In this document: one piece after another, positions 8,792 through 17,642 of the stretch
Numbering within the stretch: position 1 is the first letter of the stretch
How the letters are laid out: every line of letters begins with the position of its first letter
Assembly (NCBI GenBank): GCA_020073565.1
Contig: JAIQEY010000043.1
Span: 1 to 46,691, forward strand
Source of the DNA: Terriglobia bacterium
Lineage (GTDB): Bacteria; Acidobacteriota; Terriglobia; Terriglobales; Acidobacteriaceae
Direction of reading: 5' to 3'
Length of the DNA stretch: 46,691 bases
Made by a program: the position numbers and the translations under genes
Notes under the pieces: model-generated
The model's database searches: none
What the model was told of the DNA's origin: nothing
What the model saw: the letters and a program-made list of their open reading frames with translations, nothing else

Positions 8792-10621
8792 TTATTTCTT
8801 CGCCTTCCGCAGCCGCTCTTCCAAATCCGCGATCTCGCGGCTCAAGCCTTCAGGCAGATGGCTGCCGAACTTGGCAAAGTGTTCGCGGATGAGCGGGACT
8901 TCGGCAAGCCAACCGTCGATATCAACGCTGAGCAACTTAGCGACATTGGCAGCGGGCAGGTCGAGCCCTTTGGTATCGAGATCGGCAGGCTCAGGCAAGC
9001 GGCCAATCGGCGTCTCGACCGAGTGAACCTTGCCGTCGCAGCGCTCAAAAATCCATTTCAGTACCCGGCTGTTCTCACCGTAGCCGGGCCAGAGGAATTT
9101 GCCGTTCTCGTCGGTGCGGAACCAGTTCACGTAGAAAATCTTTGGCAGCTTGGCGCCAGGACGCTTCCCGATCTCGAGATAGTGTCCAAAGTAGTCGCCC
9201 ATGTTGTAGCCGCAGAACGGCAACATGGCCATGGGGTCGCGGCGGAGTTGGCCTACTTTGCCAACGGCCGCGGCAGTTGTCTCGCTGCTCGCGGTCGCGC
9301 CCAGGAATGTTCCGTGCTGCCAGGCGAAGGACTCGGTTACGAGCGGGACCACGCCGGCCCGGCGTCCTCCGAAGAGGATCGCGTCGATCGGCACACCTTT
9401 CGGATCCTCCCACTCCGGGGCGATGACCGGGCACTGGCTCGCCGGGGTTGTAAACCGGGCATTGGGATGCGCCGCCTTGCGCGGAGACGCAGGCGTCCAC
9501 GGGCGCCGCAGCCAGTCGATCAGCTCGGGCGGCTTGGTGTCGGTCATTTGCTCCCACCAGACATCGCCGTCCGGGGTCATCGCGCAATTGGTAAAGATGG
9601 AGTTTTTGGTAGCGGTGAGCATGGCGTTCTGGTTCGACTTCATGCTCGTGCCGGGCGCGACTCCGAAGAAGCCGTGTTCGGGGTTGATGGCGTACAGGCG
9701 GCCATCGGCGCCGAATTTCATCCACGCGATGTCGTCTCCCACGGTCTCAATCTTCCAGCCTGGGATGGTTGGGATCAGCATGGCGAGGTTGGTCTTGCCA
9801 CAGGCGGAGGGAAAAGCTCCGGTCATGTACTTGACCTGTCCCGTGGGACTGGTCATCTTCAGGATGAGCATGTGCTCCGCCATCCAGCCCTCGTCGCGCG
9901 CTTGTACCGATGCAATCCGAAGTGCGTGACACTTTTTGCCGAGTAACGCATTGCCGCCGTAGCCTGAGCCGTACGACCAGATCTCGCGCGTCTCGGGGAA
10001 ATGGCAAATGTATTTATCCTGCGCGTTGTTGGGCCAGGGTGAATCCTGATCGTTGGGCCCCAACGGCGCGCCCACCGAGTGCAGGCCGCGCACAAAATCG
10101 CCGTCTTCGCCCAGAACCTGGAGCACGCGCGTGCCGACCCGCGCCATGATGTGCATGTTGGCCACCACGTAAGCCGAGTCGGTGATCTGGACGCCAATAT
10201 TCGCGATCGGCGAACCGATCGGGCCCATGCTGTAGGGAATGACGTACATGGTACGGCCCGTCATCGCTCCGGCGTAGAGGCCGTTGAGCTTCTGTCTCAT
10301 CTTCTCCGGATCTTCCCAGTTGTTGGTGGGACCGGCTTCTTCTTTGGTGCGGGCGCAGATGTAGGTGCGGTCCTCAACGCGGGCAACGTCGGCGGGATTG
10401 GAGCGGACCAGGATGCTATTAGGGCGCTTGTCCTCGGAAAGGGGGATCGCGGTGCCCGACAGGATCATCAGCCGCAGCATGCTCTGGTATTCCTCGTGCG
10501 AGCCGTCACACCAATGGACGCGATCCGGTTTGCACAGCCGGGCCGCTTCCTCGACCCAGGCGGCCAGCCGTTTATGTTTTGTTTCGTTCACAGTTTCCAC
10601 ATCCAAAGTAATGCTGGACAT
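8792..10621 (-). CDS. pckG: Phosphoenolpyruvate carboxykinase (GTP)
   Basis: Converts oxaloacetate plus GTP to phosphoenolpyruvate, CO2 and GDP, the entry step of gluconeogenesis, in the cytoplasm. The 609-residue length fits the GTP class. The P-loop-like FPSACGKTNLAML, containing the reactive cysteine of this family, is present, followed by the metal-site region DDIAWMKFGADGRLYAINPEHG and FGVAPGTS. The start is set at ATG 10621 because GAGGAG lies nine bases upstream and the family begins near MSSITLDVETVNE; the open frame up to 10747 is rejected as leader. It is monocistronic and ends at the shared terminator at 8743-8769. Confidence 0.95.
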   Translation of the reverse strand: MSSITLDVETVNETKHKRLAAWVEEAARLCKPDRVHWCDGSHEEYQSMLRLMILSGTAIPLSEDKRPNSILVRSNPADVARVEDRTYICARTKEEAGPTNNWEDPEKMRQKLNGLYAGAMTGRTMYVIPYSMGPIGSPIANIGVQITDSAYVVANMHIMARVGTRVLQVLGEDGDFVRGLHSVGAPLGPNDQDSPWPNNAQDKYICHFPETREIWSYGSGYGGNALLGKKCHALRIASVQARDEGWMAEHMLILKMTSPTGQVKYMTGAFPSACGKTNLAMLIPTIPGWKIETVGDDIAWMKFGADGRLYAINPEHGFFGVAPGTSMKSNQNAMLTATKNSIFTNCAMTPDGDVWWEQMTDTKPPELIDWLRRPWTPASPRKAAHPNARFTTPASQCPVIAPEWEDPKGVPIDAILFGGRRAGVVPLVTESFAWQHGTFLGATASSETTAAAVGKVGQLRRDPMAMLPFCGYNMGDYFGHYLEIGKRPGAKLPKIFYVNWFRTDENGKFLWPGYGENSRVLKWIFERCDGKVHSVETPIGRLPEPADLDTKGLDLPAANVAKLLSVDIDGWLAEVPLIREHFAKFGSHLPEGLSREIADLEERLRKAKK

Positions 10622-10923
10622 AACGATGATCTCCTCGGACAGCAATCTGCGCGATCCCTTACCGCGCCATGGAAGACGATGCATGCGGACAGAAGGGCGT
10701 GGCGACAAACGGGTTCTGCCCGTACCACTCGAGGACAGGGGCAACATTGTCCCTCATCCCGAGGGGTGTTTCCAAATCCCGAGCGAGCCGCCACGTCAAA
10801 TCCTCTCAGTGACGGCCAGTCGATTATCCCCGCGTGCCCGGGGGGAAGAAGTGTTTTGGATCACAGCCGTTTGTGACGTTAACCAAGGCGTGGGGCGCAA
10901 CTCCCTGAAAACAAGGCGTTCAG
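10622..10923. other. 302-base gap upstream of pckG
   Basis: Holds the leader of pckG, including its GAGGAG ribosome site on the minus strand at about 10631-10636. A GATAAT that could be a -10 box lies on the minus strand near 10830, but no good -35 was found. The left-hand end abuts the stop of the small gene at 10924. No gene or RNA is recognised. Confidence 0.4.
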
Positions 10924-11286
10924 CTAGCGGGCAGCAGCCACCGGAAGCTCAGGCGTGGCCACAACTGCGTCCAGGTGTTTGAGCATTTCATCGACCGACA
11001 GCGAATACATCTCGCGGCCCACGCCCTCACCTGACTCCAGTGCAGTCTTCAGGAAATGGCCGGCGATTTCCTTTGCCAAAGCGTCAGTGATGGTCTTGCC
11101 CGTCCGATTCTTGTACTCAACCCACGCCGGATGAGGCAGGACGACCCAGACCGGGTGCCCGTCCACCAGGAACTTGATGTCCACGGCGTCGGCGTGCCGG
11201 GTCGCAATCGCGACCACCAGCGCCTGATACAGGCAGTGCACTTGCTTCTTCGTCCAGCGGTCAGTGGCGGTGAAATCGGTATACAT
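10924..11286 (-). CDS. Hypothetical protein, function unknown
   Basis: 120 residues starting MYTDFTATDRWTKKQ at ATG 11286; the frame stays open to 11373 but the added leader is unlike protein. No signal peptide or membrane helix. The centre alternates hydrophobic and charged residues (AVDIKFLVDGHPVWVVLP, then a charged helix KTITDALAKEIAGHFLKTAL), suggesting a small alpha/beta fold. Not recognised. It diverges from the yceI-like gene across a long inverted repeat. Confidence 0.55.
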   Translation of the reverse strand: MYTDFTATDRWTKKQVHCLYQALVVAIATRHADAVDIKFLVDGHPVWVVLPHPAWVEYKNRTGKTITDALAKEIAGHFLKTALESGEGVGREMYSLSVDEMLKHLDAVVATPELPVAAAR

Positions 11287-11360
11287 GCGTTCTAAAACTA
11301 TAGCGCCGGGCTGGCGTCGGGAGCAAACGGTTGGACTGCAGGGTAGCGTTCCTCCGTTAA

Positions 11361-11434
11361 CCACCAAGGGCACGAAGTCACACGAAGGAACCTCTTAAAT
11401 TTTTTACCTTCGTGTGACTTCGTGTCATCGGTGG
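11361..11434. repeat. Long inverted repeat of the CACGAAG type
   Basis: Arms of about 28-30 bases (CCACCAAGGGCACGAAG... and its near complement ...CTTCGTGTCATCGGTGG) around a roughly 13-19-nt AT-rich loop. The arms contain the GACGAAG/ACACGAAGG words typical of dispersed intergenic palindromes in soil bacteria (remembered, not searched). It lies between divergent genes, so it is not an ordinary terminator for either. Confidence 0.75.
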
Positions 11435-11491
11435 TTTGATTAGAATGTTTTGGACACCTCGAAAATCTCACCCCTAAGGAAAAAATAAGTC

Positions 11492-12094
11492 ATGCTGAAA
11501 ACAGCTAAATGGATGGGTGCAATCTCTGCCCTAATTCTTTTCGCGGGTCTCACCGCACCCGCGCAGACCTCCAACTGGACCATCGATCCCAACCACTCGA
11601 CCGCGCAGTTTACGGTGCGGCACCTGGCCATATCGAACGTCAGCGGGAACTTTACAAAGGTGATGGGCACCGTGGCCTTGAACGAGAAGGACATCACCCA
11701 GTCCCAGGTGTCGGCGACGATTGACGTCAGCTCCGTCGATACGCGCGTCGAAGCGCGCGACAAGGACCTGAAGAGCCCAAACTTCTTCGATGTCGAAAAA
11801 TATCCGACGATGGAATTCAAGTCCAAACGCATTTCGAACGCCGGCGGAAAGTTGCAGGTGATCGGCGATTTGACCATTCACGGCACGACCCGCGAGGTGA
11901 CGCTCGATGTGGACGGCCCGACGCCCGAACTGAACGATCCCTGGGGCAATGTAAGACGCGGATTTTCGGCGACCACCGCAATCAACCGCAAGGATTTCGG
12001 GCTTGTGTACAACAACTTGTTGAAGACGGGCGAGGCCGTGGTCGGGGACAACGTGAAGATCCAGATTGACGTGGAGATGGTGAAGAAGAAATAG
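11492..12094 (+). CDS. YceI family periplasmic lipid-binding protein
   Basis: 200 residues with a signal peptide (residues 1 to about 24: KTAKWMGAISALILFAGLTAPAQ) and a full YceI beta-barrel, whose members bind polyisoprenoid-type lipids. Family hallmarks are the NWTIDPNHSTAQFTVRHL start, VSGNFTKVMGTV, the pair VDTRVEARDKDLKSPNFFDVEKYPTMEFKS, DLTIHGTTREVTLDV, and the ending GFSATTAINRKDFGLVYN. AAGGA before the ATG supports the start. Monocistronic as far as can be seen. The cargo is not predictable from sequence. Confidence 0.92.
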   Translation: MLKTAKWMGAISALILFAGLTAPAQTSNWTIDPNHSTAQFTVRHLAISNVSGNFTKVMGTVALNEKDITQSQVSATIDVSSVDTRVEARDKDLKSPNFFDVEKYPTMEFKSKRISNAGGKLQVIGDLTIHGTTREVTLDVDGPTPELNDPWGNVRRGFSATTAINRKDFGLVYNNLLKTGEAVVGDNVKIQIDVEMVKKK

Positions 12095-12156
12095 CCGCTC
12101 AGAATTGGAGCGGAAGCGGTAGGGCAAGAATGCACGGGTGAGACTACAGTTATGAC

Positions 12157-12615
12157 ATGACAACCCCGAAGCCGAGCAAGGACAAAGCCAAGGCGGCCCC
12201 TGTGCTCAACGCTTTCGCCGGCAAAACAGACGCACCCGACGCTCAGGAACTGACCTTGGCACTAGGCCCCACCCGCGCGCTCTGGGACAAATTAGTCGAC
12301 AGCCTGCAGCACAAGCTCGCAGTGGTTCAGGAGTGGGGATCCTCGTCCCCAAGAGCTGGCTGGTCGCTGCGCCTGAAACGCAAGGAACGCGTCATCCTGT
12401 ATCTGGTCCCCCAGCACGGTTCATTTCAGGCCGCCCTTGTCCTTGGCGACAAAGCCGTGAAGGCCGCGCGAGAGAGCAAGTTGCCCAAGAGAGTGGCGAA
12501 GACCCTCGCCGAAGCCCGACGCTATGCGGAAGGCACGGGGATTCGGATGGCAGTCAAAGAACCCGCGGACCTCGCTGCCATCGAGAAACTCGCGCTTATC
12601 AAGATCGAGAACTAG
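12157..12615 (+). CDS. DUF3788-like cytosolic protein
   Basis: 152 residues. A Lys/Pro/Ala-rich N-terminal tail is followed by a region resembling DUF3788: a WGSSSPRAGWSLRLKRKERVILYLVP strand pair, FQAALVLGDKAVKAA, LPKRVAKTLAEARRYAEGTGIRMAV. The function of this family is unknown. It is followed after 37 bases by pgeF on the same strand, so the two could be co-transcribed. Confidence 0.7.
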   Translation: MTTPKPSKDKAKAAPVLNAFAGKTDAPDAQELTLALGPTRALWDKLVDSLQHKLAVVQEWGSSSPRAGWSLRLKRKERVILYLVPQHGSFQAALVLGDKAVKAARESKLPKRVAKTLAEARRYAEGTGIRMAVKEPADLAAIEKLALIKIEN

Positions 12616-12652
12616 CCGCTCCTCACCCAGACGCGTCCGGTATGATCGAAGA

Positions 12653-13531
12653 GTGGTGACCGAGAACCTCGCAAAGAACAAATTACAATTTCTGCACTCC
12701 GACAAACTGGCCAGGTTGCCCGAGCTGGTGCATGCGTTTTCGACGAGGCGCGGTGGAGTGTCTCGCGTGTACGGTGGAAATGCACTGAATCTTGGATTCA
12801 CGCAGCACGACTCGCGCAAGGCCGTCGAGCGTAACCGTGAGCTCTTTCTCAGGGGGCTCGGCCTTGGAAACGGGCGCAAACCCTGGCCCATCGTTACACT
12901 TCGACAAATTCACTCTGACTTGATCCACTGCGTCGAGTGCCTACCCGAACAGATTCCGGTCGGCGACGGACTGATCACCGATGTCCCAGGGTTGCTGCTG
13001 GCGGTGCAGACTGCCGATTGCCTCCCGGTGATCGTGGCGGACCGGAAGGGGCGGGCTGTGGGCGTGTTCCATGCAGGCTGGCGTGGCACCGTGAAGCGAA
13101 TCGTGGAGAAGGGCGTCGGCGAGATGCGGCGGCATTTCGGGAGCAATCCGCAAAATCTAGTCGCGGCAATTGGGCCGGGCATACACGGCTGTTGCTATGA
13201 GGTTGGCGAAGAAGTGCGCAGCAAGTTCGAAACGCAGTTCGCCTATGCGGCCGAGCTCTTCCGTGAAGTGAAGGAATCCGACCCCGTCCGCGAGAAGTAT
13301 CCGTTGTTGTTTTTGACGTCCCGCGCTCCCGGACACAGTGCGCTTCCGGTGAAGCTCTTCCTCGACCTGGTGGAAGCGAACCGCCGGCAGTTGGTGGATG
13401 CCGGCGTAGCCGCCAAGAATATCGAGGCGTCCGCGCTTTGCACTAGTTGTCGCCCTGAATTGCTGTTCAGCTTTCGCGCCGACAAGGGAGTGACGGGAAG
13501 AATGATGGGCGTGATCGGAACTAAGGTTTGA
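12653..13531 (+). CDS. pgeF: PgeF/YfiH laccase-domain protein
   Basis: About 292 residues of the YfiH family (peptidoglycan editing factor; also reported as a purine nucleoside phosphorylase or polyphenol oxidase). The three metal ligands of the family are visible: His in RQIHSD, Cys in QTADCLPV, His in HAGWRGT. GPGIHGCCYEVGEEV and the C-terminal CTSC...FSFRADKGVTGR are also typical. Coding begins at the GTG pair 12653/12656 after a weak GAAG ribosome site; the frame is open upstream but overlaps the DUF3788 gene. True chemistry in this organism is not determined. Confidence 0.88.
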   Translation: MVTENLAKNKLQFLHSDKLARLPELVHAFSTRRGGVSRVYGGNALNLGFTQHDSRKAVERNRELFLRGLGLGNGRKPWPIVTLRQIHSDLIHCVECLPEQIPVGDGLITDVPGLLLAVQTADCLPVIVADRKGRAVGVFHAGWRGTVKRIVEKGVGEMRRHFGSNPQNLVAAIGPGIHGCCYEVGEEVRSKFETQFAYAAELFREVKESDPVREKYPLLFLTSRAPGHSALPVKLFLDLVEANRRQLVDAGVAAKNIEASALCTSCRPELLFSFRADKGVTGRMMGVIGTKV

Positions 13532-13532
13532 T

Positions 13533-13625
13533 AGTTTCAAGGTTTCAAGGTTTCAAAGTTTCAAGGTACCGAGAGCTTTGCCTCACCCTCTTTGAAACTT
13601 TGAAACCCTGAAACCTTGAGACCCT
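13533..13625. terminator. GTTTCAAG tandem/inverted repeat, probable bidirectional terminator
   Basis: The left arm has several near-tandem copies of GTTTCAAG; the right arm holds the complement (CTTTGAAACTTTGAAACC...). A long imperfect stem with a T run follows at the right. It separates convergent pgeF and the pirin gene, so it can stop transcription from both sides. The low-complexity tandem octamer is unusual for a terminator. Confidence 0.7.
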
Positions 13626-13630
13626 TTTTC

Positions 13631-14329
13631 TTACGCCAGATCGAACAGCAGAACTTCGGCGTCTTTCGTCCCCTTGATCGTCAGGCTCTTTTCGTCGCTG
13701 ACCGCTGCGCCATCGCCCTGATTCAGTTTCTCGCCATTCAGTTCCACTTCGCCCTTGGCAATCTGCACCCAGGCATGGCGCTTCGCTCCCAGCGTATGTT
13801 TCGCTTCTTCACCGGGGGCAAGCAACGAAACGAAAAGCTTCGCATCCTGGTTGATCTTCACCGAGCCCTCAGCGCCGTCGTTGGCGGCGATCAGGCGGAA
13901 CTTGCCGCGCTTTTCGGCTTCCGGAAAAGTCTTCTGCTCGTAGCTGGGCTCGTGTCCCTGCTTGTCTGGCAGAATCCAGATCTGCAGCAGGTGAGCCGAT
14001 TCCGTTTTCGACGGATTGAATTCGCTGTGCCGGATGCCGCGGCCGGCGGTCATGCGCTGTCCGTCGCCGGGCAGGATCACCGATCCGGTGCCGAGGCTGT
14101 CCTTGTGCTCCAGTTTGCCGGAGAGGATATAGGTGATGATCTCCATGTCGCGGTGCGGATGCGTCGGGAAACCGCCGCCGGGCGCAACAAAATCCTCGTT
14201 GATCACGCGCAGGGAGCGAAAGCCCATCCATTTTTCGTCCCAGTAGTCGCTGAAGCTGAAGGTGTGGTGAGTCTTCAGCCAGCCGTAGTCGCCGCCGCCG
14301 CGTTCGTTGCCGTGCCGGATGGTAATCAT
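13631..14329 (-). CDS. Pirin family protein (YhaK-like)
   Basis: 232-residue bicupin-like protein. The N-terminal metal site is present: HPHRDMEIITY (two His and Glu) and GIRHSEFNP (His, Glu). The N-terminus MITIRHGNERGGGDYGWLKTHHTFSFSDYW is typical of pirins. Members bind Fe or other metals, and some show quercetin dioxygenase activity; the role here is not known. Starts at ATG 14329; no operon partner. Confidence 0.88.
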   Translation of the reverse strand: MITIRHGNERGGGDYGWLKTHHTFSFSDYWDEKWMGFRSLRVINEDFVAPGGGFPTHPHRDMEIITYILSGKLEHKDSLGTGSVILPGDGQRMTAGRGIRHSEFNPSKTESAHLLQIWILPDKQGHEPSYEQKTFPEAEKRGKFRLIAANDGAEGSVKINQDAKLFVSLLAPGEEAKHTLGAKRHAWVQIAKGEVELNGEKLNQGDGAAVSDEKSLTIKGTKDAEVLLFDLA

Positions 14330-14418
14330 GATCCTCGCCTCCTACTTTAGTCGTTGTAACGACTATCTACACTCGTCTTAGATGCGGGCAGGGGAGGAAG
14401 GATTCAGGGGTGCAGATC

Positions 14419-14736
14419 TCAGTCTTTCTTGTGCGCCTTGTGTGAGGAGTCGGACTTAGGCTTGTCGTCTTTCTTGGAATCCTTTGTCTCTTTCGTTTCC
14501 TTGGAGTCCTTCGAGCCGCCATCGGATTCGGAGGACGATGCGTGCGAAGCCGCTCCCTTCTTCGGGTAGTCGGTCACATACCAGCCCGATCCCTTGTAAT
14601 GCACGGCCGGGGCCGAAATCATCTGCTCGATCGAGCCTCCGCACTCGGGGCACTTTGTGAGCATCTTGTCGGAAAACTTCTGAATCTTCTCGAAGCGGTG
14701 TTTGCACTTCTTGCACTGGTATTCGTAGAGGGGCAT
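14419..14736 (-). CDS. FmdB-type zinc-ribbon protein with a low-complexity tail
   Basis: 105 residues. Residues 1-40 are a zinc ribbon with two CxxC pairs (CKKC and CPECGG), as in FmdB/regulatory zinc ribbons (MPLYEYQCKKCKHRFEKIQ). Residues about 48-60 are VHYKGSGWYVTDYPKK, a family ending. The rest is a Ser/Lys/Asp/Glu-rich low-complexity tail. The family may act as a regulator, but its function is not established. Confidence 0.85.
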   Translation of the reverse strand: MPLYEYQCKKCKHRFEKIQKFSDKMLTKCPECGGSIEQMISAPAVHYKGSGWYVTDYPKKGAASHASSSESDGGSKDSKETKETKDSKKDDKPKSDSSHKAHKKD

Positions 14737-14776
14737 CGGTGAAGTGATTCTAGAGTTTGGAATTGAGTGGCGTCAA

Positions 14777-14806
14777 TTTGTGGAGCGCCGGATTGTGGAG
14801 CGCCGG
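14777..14806. repeat. Tandem 15-base duplication
   Basis: Two adjacent copies of TTGTGGAGCGCCGG (one flanking base differs), followed directly by a GC-rich hairpin (GCCGGGCGCCCCGCCCGGC). This lies in the 167-base gap between the zinc-ribbon and ThyX-like genes. No function is evident. Confidence 0.6.
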
Positions 14807-14903
14807 GCGCCCCGCCCGGCTGGCCGGGAGCAAATCCGCTTGAACCCAATTCTCTTTGCGGCGCACGCTTTTCGCGGTCAAGAGTGCCCGCGCCACACGA
14901 GCG

Positions 14904-16484
14904 TCATCTTTTCAGTAAGTCCACCGGCTCGCGCACGTCTACCACTCGGAAGTACTTGGCTAGCGCCGGATACTTGTGCGCCACCGCTTCGTACATCGCA
15001 TAGGCGACGTTGCGATAGGAGGCGTGTCCGGCGGGCGTGGTTCGCAGTTCGGAGATGTAAACTGCTTCGGCGAAGTCCATTTTGAAGAGCGTGCGCTTGC
15101 GGAAGGCGAGCGGGATTGCGTACTGCGCGTTCTGCTGGGCTTCTTCGCCTCCGGCAGTAGAAAGTTCTCTGACTGCATCTTCGGCGCGCTTCATGGTGGA
15201 GTCATAGGTCGCTCGGATTCCAGCGGCTTCGACTTCCGGCGGCGTGTCGAAGCCGTGGGCGGTGGTGAAGTCCTGCATGATCTGGACGCAGCGCCGATGG
15301 CGGTGCATGTCGCGGAAGCCGCCGATGTCCATGAGAATGTCGAAGCGGAACTGCTGGCCGGAGGAAAACGGCCGCAGGAGTTCGTCGTGCTTGCCGCGGT
15401 GGCGCAGGCCGAGGTCGATAATCTCGCGGCGTCGAGTTTCCCCCGCTGCTTCTACGGCCTGGCGAATCTGCCGGTACGAGTGGTGACACTGGCCATAGAG
15501 CAGGGTCGCGGCAAGTTCGATTTCGAGCGGATCAGCATCCAACAGATCGACCAGCGGTGCAGGCTCAATCGCCGCGCCCTGCATCAAATCGGCGGCAGCC
15601 TGCTGAAGTTCACGGCGAGTCTCGATCTCGTACGGATTCGGGTCGGCATATTTGACTAACGTAGGCGCGACCCGCACTTCCCGCAGCAGTTCTTGTTCGG
15701 CGCGATCCGCAAGCGACGGTGAAACTGCGCGAATTTCCGCCACCAGCGCTCGCAGCGATTCTTCGTTCGCGTTGTACGCCGGAGAAAGGGCTGCCTTCTT
15801 CAGCAACGCCCCAAGATCGCGAACCTCCTTATGCGGTTGCGACAGCAAATGCGCGACCTGCGTTTCAAGCGTGCGCGCGTTGACGATTTCCCCTAGCGAA
15901 GTGTTGGTCGCAAGCGGTAGAAGGTAGCGCGAGATATCGAAAGCACGGGCGCGCAACGTGCGCTCGTAAGCATCCTGCTTCATCTCGGCAGGCTTCGGCG
16001 TAATCTCGGCGAGATACTGGAACATCGTCTCCGACAGTTGCTCGTAATCGACGAAAAGCTGATCGACGGTCTGACGGTAGAGCGCCCGTGAGGCGCTATC
16101 CCCGCCGAACTGGGGCGTAGTGTAACCGCTGCGCTTGAAGTCCTGGTAGCGGGTGGAGCGCTCCTGCCCATCCCAACGCTGCTCATCGGCAACGACAATG
16201 GCGGCCAGAATCGAAAGCCGCTCAATGGCCAATGCGATGTGTGCGAGATCTGCAATCGAACGGTGTCCGTACTGGAAATAGAAGGTGTTGAGGAACTTCT
16301 CCGCCTTCTGTTGCGTAATTTCTTTCAGCGACTCTTTCATCGAGAGCGCGGACCGCGAATACTTGGCCATGGCGTAGGCCTGGATTTCGGGCTCAACCCC
16401 GTAAACGGCAAATACTTCGACGATGGGCGCGGAGGCGGAGACCGGTTCAGAAGGCATTGGCTCAGTCGAGATTAGTGATGACAT
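14904..16484 (-). CDS. ThyX-like FAD-dependent thymidylate synthase, two-half form
   Basis: 526 residues, twice the normal ThyX length. Each half resembles the ThyX fold: residues about 60-180 contain YGHRSIADLAHIALAIERLS and ERSTRYQDF (near 107), then LATNTSLGEIVNARTLETQV. The second half has LYGQCHHSYRQIRQAVE, RHRRCVQ (near 395), and the ELRTTPAGHASYRNVAYAMYEAV ending. The normal RHRxxSxxEQSxRY motif is not intact in either half: the first has the Ser-Thr-Arg-Tyr part, the second has RHR. Whether it makes dTMP (flavin-dependent) or has another role is open. Start set at ATG 16484 (MSSLISTEP). Confidence 0.75.
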   Translation of the reverse strand: MSSLISTEPMPSEPVSASAPIVEVFAVYGVEPEIQAYAMAKYSRSALSMKESLKEITQQKAEKFLNTFYFQYGHRSIADLAHIALAIERLSILAAIVVADEQRWDGQERSTRYQDFKRSGYTTPQFGGDSASRALYRQTVDQLFVDYEQLSETMFQYLAEITPKPAEMKQDAYERTLRARAFDISRYLLPLATNTSLGEIVNARTLETQVAHLLSQPHKEVRDLGALLKKAALSPAYNANEESLRALVAEIRAVSPSLADRAEQELLREVRVAPTLVKYADPNPYEIETRRELQQAAADLMQGAAIEPAPLVDLLDADPLEIELAATLLYGQCHHSYRQIRQAVEAAGETRRREIIDLGLRHRGKHDELLRPFSSGQQFRFDILMDIGGFRDMHRHRRCVQIMQDFTTAHGFDTPPEVEAAGIRATYDSTMKRAEDAVRELSTAGGEEAQQNAQYAIPLAFRKRTLFKMDFAEAVYISELRTTPAGHASYRNVAYAMYEAVAHKYPALAKYFRVVDVREPVDLLKR

Positions 16485-16653
16485 GGCAGTGTGGAGGAAT
16501 CTTAATCGCCCGGTACGCCGCGCGCAATCCACGAAGGTGCGACATCAGATGCTTGCAGCGTCGATTAGCAGATTCGGGGGTTACGGCTGCGCTGTACGCC
16601 ACTTTTCAAATTGCCGGCAGTCTGATATAAAAGATGGTATCCCCGATAATTGC

Positions 16654-17493
16654 ATGAGACTTGCAGCAGTCACATTTTTAGTTTTAGGACCAGTGTTGTC
16701 TGGTGTTACGGCGGCTCAGTCCTTCGGCCCGACAGCCGCTGTGACGACGGTCGCAGCGCCATTGATCCCCGGCGAGAGCGCTCCCAGACTGGCCGTGGCG
16801 GCAGTGTCCACACCCGATCTGGTGCCCGTGGCTTCGCGTCCGCGGATGTCGCCGGAGCTTGCGCTTGAAGCGTTCCAGAACCGTTCCGCTCGCCAGGCGC
16901 AGACCCTGGCCGGATACTCCGCAGCCACCGTCATTCGGGCGGAATTGCCGCGCAGTTCGCAGCATGGGGAACTGGACCTGGAGCGCCACTACAGCGTGCC
17001 ACGCACCCTGACCTTCAAGGCTCTGCATTTCGTCGGCGACGGCTTCGTGAAGACCAACGTGATCGCCCGACTGCTGCAGTCCGAAGTGGACCACATCCAG
17101 AAAGACGACCCAGCGGTCACTGCGCTGCGTCCGGAGAACTACAAGTTCTCCCACAAGAGCACCACGCAAATTGGGGACCGTGTAATTCACGTATACCAGG
17201 TCAAGCCGCGGAAGAAACGTCCCGGCCTGTTCAAAGGCCATATCTATATTGACGCCAGCACGGGTAGCCTCCTACGAGCCGAGGGCCGCGTGGTGAAGTC
17301 GCCTTCGATTTTCGTCAACAAGATTGACTTCGTACAGGACTACGCCGAGGTGAACGGGTTCACACTTCCTGCCCGCATCCACACCGAAGCGAAGGCGGCA
17401 CTGGTCGGGCGCACGGTCGTCGATATCGTCAATTCCGACTGCCAGCCGGTTCTGCTGTCTCCCGAATCGGCGGCGGCCGCCGGCTCCAACTGA
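16654..17493 (+). CDS. Secreted protein, LolA-like outer membrane sorting fold suspected
   Basis: 279 residues with a signal peptide (MRLAAVTFLVLGPVLSGVTAAQS). It has a Pro/Ala-rich spacer to about residue 60, and a beta-rich domain ending in VIHVYQVKPRKKRPGLFKGHIYIDASTGSLLRAEGR and VNKIDFVQDYAEVNGFTLPARIHTEAKA. This pattern resembles LolA/outer-membrane lipoprotein-sorting-type proteins common in Acidobacteria, but I rank the assignment as tentative. The ATG at 16654 is chosen because it gives the signal peptide; the open frame to 16423 does not. A TATAAA lies 22 bases before it without a good -35. Confidence 0.65.
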   Translation: MRLAAVTFLVLGPVLSGVTAAQSFGPTAAVTTVAAPLIPGESAPRLAVAAVSTPDLVPVASRPRMSPELALEAFQNRSARQAQTLAGYSAATVIRAELPRSSQHGELDLERHYSVPRTLTFKALHFVGDGFVKTNVIARLLQSEVDHIQKDDPAVTALRPENYKFSHKSTTQIGDRVIHVYQVKPRKKRPGLFKGHIYIDASTGSLLRAEGRVVKSPSIFVNKIDFVQDYAEVNGFTLPARIHTEAKAALVGRTVVDIVNSDCQPVLLSPESAAAAGSN

Positions 17494-17500
17494 GGGGCCT

Positions 17501-17590
17501 GTGACGGCGGCTCCTGAAGGCAGAGCCGAACTCATCCAGGCAATACTCCCCGAGCACATCGAACAAACCCGCGCGCTCTTTCTCGATGCT
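17501..17590 (+). pseudogene. Possible N-terminal remnant of a GNAT acetyltransferase
   Basis: About 30 codons from GTG 17501 read EGRAELIQAILPEHIEQTRALFLDAVETGL, which looks like the first helix of GNAT N-acetyltransferases. The reading then enters the inverted-repeat element at 17591 and no acetyltransferase continues. Likely a truncated gene; the short length keeps confidence low. Confidence 0.35.
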
Positions 17591-17642
17591 GTAGAGACGG
17601 GGCTTGCCCCGTCTCGGGAGACGCGACCAGCCGCGGCTCTAC
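17591..17642. repeat. Small GTAGAG-bounded inverted-repeat element
   Basis: Begins GTAGAGACGGGGC and ends with the near complement GCCGCGGCTCTAC, with an inner hairpin GACGGGGCTTGCCCCGTC. The same 13-base left end recurs at 24536-24548 beside flgL. Size and termini suggest a non-autonomous dispersed repeat. Confidence 0.6.

Noticed and set aside
8771..9946. Long plus-strand frame opposite pckG
   Set aside because: Overlaps a clearly conserved gene on the other strand; no motif.
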